Source: an uncultured Rickettsiales bacterium | Lineage (GTDB): Bacteria > Pseudomonadota > Alphaproteobacteria > Rickettsiales > UBA1997 | Assembly: GCA_951801155.1 (NCBI GenBank) | Contig: CATOLK010000017.1 | Location: 1 to 13,038, forward strand | DNA: 13,038 nt | Direction: 5' to 3' | Shown: in pieces, positions 7,220-13,038 of the stretch | Position numbering within the stretch: the stretch's first letter is position 1 | How the letters are laid out: each line of letters begins with the position of its first letter | The notes under the pieces: model-generated | Seen by the model: only the letters and a program-made list of their open reading frames with translations | Database searches by the model: none | What the model was told of the DNA's origin: nothing | Translations under genes and position numbers: made by a program

Positions 7220-8068
7220 ATGTTTTTAATTATATTTTTGTTATTTTTTTTATTTAGTATAAATGGTACTTTTGCCGAAGTATACTTTGTTTTACCAGAC
7301 AATATGAGTACCACAGAAATCAATAAAGGTATGACAAAAAAAACAATGAACAGAAACGAAAATGTTATGTATCAAATGAATAACCAATACAAGGGTAAAT
7401 TAAAATACAGACCTACAAGTAATATGATCAAGGATTTTAGAAAAGGTCGTTATTACACCTCTGTTTATTATTCTCATACAGATATTGAAATTTCAAAAAT
7501 AACATCTGATAAAATTGAGTATGAAGATAGTGATAAAAAAAGAAAATTTAATGATTACTTTGGTGCTTCTTTTGGTTTGTATTTAAAAAATAGTATGGGT
7601 GCAGAAATTGAATATTTTGAATACAAAAAAGATATAACTACTAAGGCCTCTGAATGTAAAGATAATTTTTTTGAGTTTGCCGCTCAAAATTATTTTATAA
7701 ATTTTTTTGTTGAAAGTAATTACTCAAAATTAATACCGTTTTTAGGTATTGGAGGTGGTATTTTAAGAGGAAATATCAAAAGTGCCTTTATATCAGGACG
7801 TTTCCCAGAATTTGATTTTGCTATCATAGAAGAAAATAGTAAATTAAAAAAACCAAAACTTATTCCTATTTTTCAATTTTTTGCTGGTTTTGAATTTGCA
7901 ATTACTGATGAATTAATGTTTTTTGCAAAATATAAATATTATTCTTTAAAAAAAGATATTACAACAAAAAGAACTGTAGAAAGAAACGATATAAAATCTG
8001 AACAGAATCTTAATTTTAATTTTAATAGAAATGGTTTTATTAATATAGGTTTTAAATATTTATGGTAA
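7220..8068 (+). CDS. Secreted outer-membrane beta-barrel protein (Rickettsiales surface-antigen-like)
   Basis: The 282-residue product begins with a typical signal peptide: a hydrophobic core at 2-13 and a likely cleavage after NGTFA (between 19 and 20). After a basic, Asn/Met-rich linker (about 28-75) come about eight amphipathic strands, near 78-92, 113-122, 126-136, 148-165, 171-185, 213-228, 231-244 and 270-282. The last strand, NIGFKYLW, ends in an aromatic residue as BAM-recognised barrels do. FLGIGGGI and AGFEFAITDELMFFAKY resemble small OmpA/OmpW-like barrels and the P44/Msp2-type antigens, but I cannot assign a precise family. KKDITTK occurs twice (136-142, 244-250), each time just after a strand. 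AAGGGA at 7201-7206 is the ribosome-binding site, rather far from the ATG (13 bases). Eight T within the signal-peptide codons (7244-7251) are a slippage-prone site. rpiB follows directly. Confidence 0.8.
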   Translation: MFLIIFLLFFLFSINGTFAEVYFVLPDNMSTTEINKGMTKKTMNRNENVMYQMNNQYKGKLKYRPTSNMIKDFRKGRYYTSVYYSHTDIEISKITSDKIEYEDSDKKRKFNDYFGASFGLYLKNSMGAEIEYFEYKKDITTKASECKDNFFEFAAQNYFINFFVESNYSKLIPFLGIGGGILRGNIKSAFISGRFPEFDFAIIEENSKLKKPKLIPIFQFFAGFEFAITDELMFFAKYKYYSLKKDITTKRTVERNDIKSEQNLNFNFNRNGFINIGFKYLW

Positions 8069-8073
8069 ATAAT

Positions 8074-8505
8074 ATGATTAAAGTAGCAATAGCATGCGAT
8101 AGAGCTGGAATTAAATTAAAAAATTTTTTAATCCAACAAATGAAAGAAGAGGTTGAATTTTTAGATTTAGGAACTAACAATGAAGATCCTGTTGATTATC
8201 CGGACTATGCTAAAAAAGTTGTGAAAAATGTTTTGGATAAAACAACTAATTTTGGTGTTTTGATATGTGGAACCGGTATAGGAATGTCTATGGCAGCCAA
8301 TAGATATAAGGGTATAAGGGCCGGATTATGCCATAATAGCTTAGAAGCAAAATTAACCAGAGAACATAATGATGCAAATATTTTATGTTTAGGTGCTAGA
8401 ATTATAGGAGAAGAGTGTGCTTTAGAAAATCTAAGGGTGTTTTTAAATACTAAATTTGCTGCCGGAAGGCATTTAAGAAGAATTGAAAAACTTGATGAAA
8501 TATAA
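8074..8505 (+). CDS. rpiB: Ribose-5-phosphate isomerase B
   Basis: RpiB interconverts ribose 5-phosphate and ribulose 5-phosphate in the non-oxidative pentose phosphate pathway, supplying ribose for nucleotides. The 143 residues cover the LacAB_rpiB fold. Visible are the catalytic-loop CGTGIGMS with Cys65, DYPDYA (41-46), REHNDAN with His98, Arg109 in LGAR, and the C-terminal GRHLRRIEK arginines that bind phosphate in relatives. The usual DHAG near the N-terminus is DRAG here (Arg10 replaces the conserved His). The ATG at 8074 gives the normal family N-terminus and starts five bases after the OMP stop. The in-frame ATG at 8062 would add four residues and overlap the OMP gene by seven bases, and cannot be excluded. 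It is probably cotranscribed with the OMP gene. Confidence 0.95.
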   Translation: MIKVAIACDRAGIKLKNFLIQQMKEEVEFLDLGTNNEDPVDYPDYAKKVVKNVLDKTTNFGVLICGTGIGMSMAANRYKGIRAGLCHNSLEAKLTREHNDANILCLGARIIGEECALENLRVFLNTKFAAGRHLRRIEKLDEI

Positions 8506-8600
8506 TTAAAATAATTCGAACATTGTTTTTTATATAAATTCATATCAAGATCGAATTTTTCTTATTTTTACTATTAATAATATACGCGATTACTTGGTTG

Positions 8601-8634
8601 TAACAGAAAAATTACTTTTTAATTTGTTATTTTT
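8601..8634 (+). terminator. Possible terminator after rpiB (first hairpin)
   Basis: TAACA (8601-8605) can pair with TGTTA (8625-8629), with inner AAAAA (8607-8611) against TTTTT (8616-8620), followed by TTTTT (8630-8634). It is A/T-dominated with an uneven internal loop, so it is weak on its own. A shorter repeat still nearer rpiB, AATTCGA 8513-8519 with TCGAATT 8551-8557 followed by T-rich DNA, has a 31-base loop. Confidence 0.3.
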
Positions 8635-8647
8635 ATCACAAAAATAA

Positions 8648-8702
8648 AAGCTATCCCAATAAACCCTAAAAAATAAGGATTTTTAAATGATAGCTTCTTT
8701 TT
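8648..8702 (+). terminator. Main, probably bidirectional, terminator between rpiB and typA
   Basis: AAGCTATC (8648-8655) pairs perfectly with GATAGCTT (8689-8696). An inner stem pairs AAA and CCT (8661-8663, 8665-8667) with AGG and TTT (8676-8678, 8680-8682). On the plus strand it is followed by CTTTTTT, and on the minus strand by TTATTTTTG. It therefore suits both convergent genes. Confidence 0.7.
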
Positions 8703-8739
8703 AAATAAAAAATAAAAACTGTTAAAAACAAAGAAAAAA

Positions 8740-8755
8740 ATTACATTAAAGTAAT
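8740..8755 (-). terminator. Small hairpin after typA
   Basis: ATTAC (8740-8744) pairs with GTAAT (8751-8755) around a six-base loop. On the minus strand it is followed by seven T (8734-8740), 43 bases beyond the typA stop. The stem is only five pairs, so it would be a weak intrinsic terminator backed up by the larger hairpin at 8648-8702. Confidence 0.35.
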
Positions 8756-8798
8756 ATTAATATAAATTTTTTAAGTACAATACCAATAATTTTATATA

Positions 8799-10619
8799 TT
8801 ATTCGTTTTCTTCGTTTCTACCCAACCTTTTTCTTTCGCCAGCCGTCAAATATTTCTTTCTTAATCTTAAATTTTTAGGTGTAACTTCTAATAATTCATC
8901 ATCATTAATATAAGTTATCATTTGTTCCAAACTCATTTTATAAGGCGGAGTTAAAATCACATTTTCATCACTTCCGGCAGCTCTTACATTTGTAAGTTTT
9001 TTTTCTTTTAAAACATTAACAACAATATCATTATCTCTTACATGTTCTCCAACTATCATACCTTCGTAAACTTTTTCATGCGGTCCTACAAACATTTTTC
9101 CTCTATCCTGTATATTAAACAAAGCATAAGGAATAGCTTCACCTATATCAGTAGAAATTAAAACACCTTTTCTTAATCTTGGAATATCTCCTTTGTATTC
9201 CTGGTAAGAATTAAATAATTTATTCATTATACCAGTACCTTTTGTATCTGTCATAAATTCACTTTGATAACCTAGTAAACCTCTTGATGGAACTAAAAAT
9301 ACCAATCTTGTTTTCCCTACACCACAAGGTTTCATTTCTTTCATTTCACCTTTTCTTTTATTTAATTTTTCCACAACAGAACCACTATATTCGTCATCCA
9401 CATCAATAACAACTTCCTCAATTGGTTCTAATTTATTTCCTTTTTCATCTACATGAAAAAGTACTTTAGGACGACCAACAGAAAGTTCAAAACCTTCTCT
9501 TCTCATCGTCTCAATTAATACACCTAATTGTAATTCTCCTCGACCACCAACTTCAAAACTATCTTTTCCTTCAGCTTCTTTTACTGTAATAGCAACATTA
9601 CTCTGCTCTTCTGCTAATAATCTATCTCTTATTAATCTTGAAGTAACTTTTGTTCCTTCTTTTCCTGCTAAAGGAGAATCGTTTACACTAATAGTTATTG
9701 ACATAGTAGGAGCATCAACAGGAGTTGATTGTATAGGAGTACTTACATTTAAATCGCAAATTGTATCGGAAACATTAGCTTTTTCCAATCCTGCAATAGA
9801 AACTATATCTCCAGCTTCAACTTCATCTACTGGAATTTTTTTAATTCCACTAAACATAAACATTTTTGTTAGTTTTCCTTGTTCTATTTTTTCACCATTA
9901 AGATTTACAGCCTTAATTGGCATATTAATTTTTGCTTTTCCACTATAAACTTTACCAGTCAGCATTCTTCCTACGTAGGTATTATAATCAAGAATTGTTG
10001 CTAACATTGAAAAAGGTGCGTCTTTTTCAACTTCTGGTTCTTTTACATACTCTAAAATTAAATCAAAAAGTGGTTTTAGATCTTTATGTTCATCCTCCAT
10101 ATCTTTTACACACCAACCATCTCTGCCAACTGCATACAATACTGGAAAATCAAGTTGTTCATCGTTCGCATTTAAATTTACAAATAAATCAAAAATTTCA
10201 TCTAAAACTTCATCTGGTCTGGCATCACCTCTATCAATTTTATTTATCACAACAATAGGTTTTAATCCCAAAGCTAAAGCTTTAGACAAAACAAATTTTG
10301 TTTGTGGCATAGGACCTTCTGCTGAATCTACTAAAAGTACAACTCCATCTACCATTGATAATACACGTTCTACTTCACCTCCAAAGTCAGCATGTCCAGG
10401 AGTATCTACTATATTTATTTTTGTTCCATTATAATTTACAGAAGTGCATTTTGCTAGAATTGTAATACCTCTTTCTTTTTCTAAATCACCACTATCCATA
10501 ACTCTTTCATTAATCTGTTCATGTGCTGAAAATGTGCCACTTTGTCTTAAAAGTTGATCTACAAGTGTTGTCTTCCCATGGTCTACATGGGCAATAATTG
10601 CTATGTTTCTTATACTCAT
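8799..10619 (-). CDS. typA: Ribosome-associated GTPase TypA/BipA
   Basis: TypA/BipA is a translational GTPase related to EF-G and LepA that binds the ribosome and supports 50S assembly and growth under stress or cold. The 606 residues are full length. The G domain shows G1 AHVDHGKT (10-17), G2 RGITI (50-54), G3 DTPGH (72-76) and G4 NKID (126-129). The G5 region reads YAVGRDGW, the form usual in Alphaproteobacteria. A beta-barrel domain II, the EF-G-like domains (GRGELQLGVLIETMRREGFE) and the TypA-specific C-terminal domain follow. The C-terminus is basic (LRLRKKYLTAGERKRLGRNEENE), as is typical. It has its own promoter at 10663-10691 in the 85-base gap after gyrA. No obvious Shine-Dalgarno precedes the ATG at 10617-10619. 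Confidence 0.98.
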   Translation of the reverse strand: MSIRNIAIIAHVDHGKTTLVDQLLRQSGTFSAHEQINERVMDSGDLEKERGITILAKCTSVNYNGTKINIVDTPGHADFGGEVERVLSMVDGVVLLVDSAEGPMPQTKFVLSKALALGLKPIVVINKIDRGDARPDEVLDEIFDLFVNLNANDEQLDFPVLYAVGRDGWCVKDMEDEHKDLKPLFDLILEYVKEPEVEKDAPFSMLATILDYNTYVGRMLTGKVYSGKAKINMPIKAVNLNGEKIEQGKLTKMFMFSGIKKIPVDEVEAGDIVSIAGLEKANVSDTICDLNVSTPIQSTPVDAPTMSITISVNDSPLAGKEGTKVTSRLIRDRLLAEEQSNVAITVKEAEGKDSFEVGGRGELQLGVLIETMRREGFELSVGRPKVLFHVDEKGNKLEPIEEVVIDVDDEYSGSVVEKLNKRKGEMKEMKPCGVGKTRLVFLVPSRGLLGYQSEFMTDTKGTGIMNKLFNSYQEYKGDIPRLRKGVLISTDIGEAIPYALFNIQDRGKMFVGPHEKVYEGMIVGEHVRDNDIVVNVLKEKKLTNVRAAGSDENVILTPPYKMSLEQMITYINDDELLEVTPKNLRLRKKYLTAGERKRLGRNEENE

Positions 10620-10662
10620 TTTAAAACTGTTTAATTAAATAATAAATAAATTATTGTAACGA

Positions 10663-10691
10663 AGTATAACATAATATTTTAAAAAAATCAA
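10663..10691 (-). promoter_or_regulatory. Sigma70-type promoter of typA
   Basis: On the minus strand TTGATT (10686-10691), an exact 17-base spacer and TATACT (10663-10668) form a near-consensus promoter. It begins 14 bases after the gyrA stop. Initiation near 10656 would leave a leader of about 37 bases. typA is thus probably transcribed independently, although readthrough from gyrA is possible because no hairpin lies between them. Confidence 0.7.
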
Positions 10692-10704
10692 GAAAAAAAG
10701 ATTA

Positions 10705-13038
10705 TTATTTTATATCTTCATTATTATCATTATTATTTTCATTGTTTTCCACAACTTCTTCTTCACTTTTAGCCAAAGCCACAGAAATAATTTTATCTTC
10801 TGTTCGCATTAGAGTTACTCCCTGAGTATTTCTCCCAGAAATTCTTATATCTTTAACTTTTGTCCTGATTACAGTTCCTTTTTCCGTCATCATTAAAATA
10901 TCTTTATCATCTTCCACTTCTGCACTAAAAATAACATTTCCATTTCTTTTTGAAGTGATAATATTAGTTATTCCAATACCACCTCTATTTGTAGTTCTAT
11001 ATTCATAGGTAGAAGTTCTTTTTCCATAACCATTTTCTGTTATAGTTAAAATAAATTCCTCATCCAATGCTAATTGTTTTATTTCTTTTTCTGTTAATTT
11101 ACTTAATAAATCAACATTTATCTCTGGCATTTCAACACTTTCAGGTGCTTCATTATTATTTAATTTTTCCTGTAAAATATGCTTTAAATTTACTCTTTCA
11201 TTAACGGGAATTTTTAAATAAGCATCTCTTTTTTCAAAATCACATATTTTACTATTTTTTAATATAGATAAAGAAACAATTTCATTATTAGGCTCAAGTT
11301 TTACACCTCTTACTCCAGATGAACTTCTACTTTGAAAAACTCTTAAAACTTCTAATGGAAATCTTATACATTTTCCCATTTTTGAAGATAATAAAATATG
11401 ATCATCATCCTCACAAAGTGCAACTTGAACTAACGCATCACCATCTTCAAGTTTTATAGCTATTTTTCCATTAGCTTGAACATTTTCAAAAACATCCATT
11501 GAATTTCTTCTAATATTTCCCTTTTTAGTAGCAAAAATAATATTTTTATTAATCCACTGTTCTTTATCACTATTTAATGGTAATACTGTTGTAATTTTTT
11601 CATCTTTTTCAAGAGGTAATAAATTTACTATTGCTCTACCTTTTGCATTGTTTCCACCAAGTGGCAATTTATAAGTTTTTAATCTATAAACAATACCTTT
11701 ATTTGAGAAAAATAAAATTGGAGTATGAGTATCTGCGATAAATATATTTGCAGTTAAATCTTCTTCATGTATTGAAATTCCAGCTTTTCCTTTACCACCA
11801 CGATTTTGTGCTTTGTAATTTGATAATGGAATTCTTTTAATATAACCATTTACAGTAGTTATAATTACCATGTCTTCTTTTGGAATTAAATCTTCTACAT
11901 CAAAATCTGCTTGTTCTTGAATAATCTGACTTTTTCTTTTTGTACCAAAATTTTCTTTTATTTCAATTAATTCTTGTTTGATTATTTTCATTAATTCGTC
12001 ATTATTTGACAAGATAAATAAATATTCTTTAATTCTAGCTGCAACTTCTCCAATTTCGTTATCTATTTTTTCATTTTCTAATCCTGTTAATTTTGATAAT
12101 TTCATATCAAGAATGGCTCTAGCTTGCTCCTCAGTAAAGAAAAAATTACCTTTATCATCGATTTTATTTCTTCTATCTCCAATTAATTCAATTAAGTTTG
12201 CTACATCAACGGCTTTCCAAGATCTTGATAATAATTCATTTCTTGCTTCCGCAGTATCTTTTGATGCTTTAATTAGCTTAATTATTTCATCAATATTATC
12301 TACTGCAATTCTTAAACCAATTAAAACATGAGCTCTTTCTCTATCTTTTTTAAGTAAAAATTGAGTTCTTCTAGTTACAACTTCTTTTCTAAATTCTGTA
12401 AATAATTTGATTACATCTAAAAGCCCTAATAATTCTGGTTTTCCCTTATTTAAAGCTAACATATTAATTGGGAAATTACATTGTAATTGAGTATAAGAAT
12501 ATAATTGATTTAAAATTACTTCACTTACTGCATCTTTTTTCAATTCTACAACTATTCTTATACCTTCTTTATTGGATTCATCTCTTAAATCTGAAATACC
12601 TTCAATTTTTTTCTCTTTTACTAATTCTGCTATTTTCTCTACCAATGAAGATTTTACTACTTGATAAGGAATTGAAGTAATAATAATTGATTCTCTACCT
12701 TTTTTTTCTTCAATAGAAGTTTCTCCTCTCATTACAACTGTTCCTCTGCCAGTTTTTGCAGCCTGTAAATAGCCAGCTTTTCCCATAATTAAGCAATTTG
12801 TAGGAAAATCTGGAGATGGAATATAGTTTAATAATTCTTCAACAGTAATATCGTTATTTTCTATATATTTAATAACCCCATCTATTACTTCACTTAAATT
12901 ATGAGGCGGAATATTTGTAGCCATACCAACAGCAATTCCAGCACTTCCATTTACAAGCAAATTAGGAAATCTTGCTGGTAAAACACTTGGCTCATTCTCT
13001 GAGCCATCATAATTTGGAATAAAGTCAACAGTATCTTT
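10705..13038 (-). CDS. gyrA: DNA gyrase subunit A (N-terminus beyond the window)
   Basis: GyrA is the DNA breakage-reunion subunit of gyrase, which with GyrB introduces negative supercoils using ATP. The frame stays open to the right edge, where it reads KDTVDFIPNYDG, matching about residue 140 of E. coli GyrA. So 777 residues are visible, and the catalytic tyrosine (Tyr122 in E. coli) lies just outside. The visible part has LLVNGSAGIAVGMATNIPPHNL, the tower and coiled-coil gate (VVTRRTQFLLKKDRERAH; ILDMKLSKLTGLENEK) and the six-bladed C-terminal pinwheel. Its GyrA box, QNRGGKG (11788-11808), distinguishes it from ParC. An extra charged segment of about 65 residues between two late blades (about 11062-11256) resembles that of alphaproteobacterial GyrA. 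The tail is acidic (SEEEVVENNENNNDNNEDIK). The first in-window start-like codon (12958-12960) is a Leu within the protein, not a start. Confidence 0.97.
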   Translation of the reverse strand, partial: KDTVDFIPNYDGSENEPSVLPARFPNLLVNGSAGIAVGMATNIPPHNLSEVIDGVIKYIENNDITVEELLNYIPSPDFPTNCLIMGKAGYLQAAKTGRGTVVMRGETSIEEKKGRESIIITSIPYQVVKSSLVEKIAELVKEKKIEGISDLRDESNKEGIRIVVELKKDAVSEVILNQLYSYTQLQCNFPINMLALNKGKPELLGLLDVIKLFTEFRKEVVTRRTQFLLKKDRERAHVLIGLRIAVDNIDEIIKLIKASKDTAEARNELLSRSWKAVDVANLIELIGDRRNKIDDKGNFFFTEEQARAILDMKLSKLTGLENEKIDNEIGEVAARIKEYLFILSNNDELMKIIKQELIEIKENFGTKRKSQIIQEQADFDVEDLIPKEDMVIITTVNGYIKRIPLSNYKAQNRGGKGKAGISIHEEDLTANIFIADTHTPILFFSNKGIVYRLKTYKLPLGGNNAKGRAIVNLLPLEKDEKITTVLPLNSDKEQWINKNIIFATKKGNIRRNSMDVFENVQANGKIAIKLEDGDALVQVALCEDDDHILLSSKMGKCIRFPLEVLRVFQSRSSSGVRGVKLEPNNEIVSLSILKNSKICDFEKRDAYLKIPVNERVNLKHILQEKLNNNEAPESVEMPEINVDLLSKLTEKEIKQLALDEEFILTITENGYGKRTSTYEYRTTNRGGIGITNIITSKRNGNVIFSAEVEDDKDILMMTEKGTVIRTKVKDIRISGRNTQGVTLMRTEDKIISVALAKSEEEVVENNENNNDNNEDIK

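Noticed and set aside
8205..8543. 112-codon frame antisense to rpiB
   Set aside because: Lies almost entirely opposite conserved rpiB; no supporting signals.
9932..10258. 108-codon frame antisense to typA
   Set aside because: Shadow frame of a full-length conserved gene; Leu/His-rich composition is the complement of typA codons.
11978..12331. 117-codon frame antisense to gyrA
   Set aside because: Shadow of gyrA; Ser/Ile/Leu-rich noise with no start context.
12958..12960. TTG codon as a gyrA start
   Set aside because: The reading frame continues upstream to the window edge with conserved GyrA residues (EPSVLPARFPNLLVNG), so this Leu is internal.

Overview
The window is extremely AT-rich chromosomal DNA, with intergenic stretches that are almost pure A/T, and carries ordinary housekeeping genes. 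Lineage clues point to an alphaproteobacterium with a reduced genome, plausibly a host-associated Rickettsiales-like organism. These clues are a GapR-type (DUF2312) nucleoid protein, a family typical of Alphaproteobacteria; a GyrA C-terminal domain with the extra charged segment seen in alphaproteobacterial GyrA; and a TypA G5 region of the alphaproteobacterial form. The order-level placement is inference from AT richness, gene content and the style of the small outer-membrane barrel. I see no insertion sequences, CRISPR arrays, tRNA or rRNA genes.

Layout. 1-496: a gene-poor stretch holding a startless hydrophobic open frame (64-255), a 24-codon Cys/Gly/Lys-rich mini-ORF (301-375) and the terminator of the next operon. 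497-4206 (minus): pyrG then recG, joined by an ATGA overlap. 4207-4614: divergent intergenic region with a clear gpmI promoter. 4615-6156 (plus): gpmI with a strong terminator. 6541-6780 (minus): gapR, with a 12-bp palindrome at its promoter. 6781-7219: divergent intergenic region. 7220-8505 (plus): a secreted beta-barrel outer-membrane protein followed at once by rpiB. 8506-8798: convergent region with several hairpins. 8799-10619 (minus): typA, with a near-consensus sigma70-type promoter just after gyrA. 10705-13038 (minus): gyrA, cut at the right edge so that about 140 N-terminal residues, including the active-site tyrosine, lie outside.

Functionally the genes cover CTP synthesis (PyrG), replication-fork rescue (RecG), DNA topology (GyrA, GapR), lower glycolysis or gluconeogenesis (GpmI), the pentose phosphate pathway (RpiB), ribosome-associated stress GTPase function (TypA) and the cell surface (the OMP). 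No multi-gene novel system is evident. The most unusual items are the Cys-rich mini-ORF with its surrounding inverted repeat and startless neighbour, the palindrome at the gapR promoter, a 13-T tract inside the likely OMP promoter, and a His-to-Arg change in the RpiB substrate pocket.
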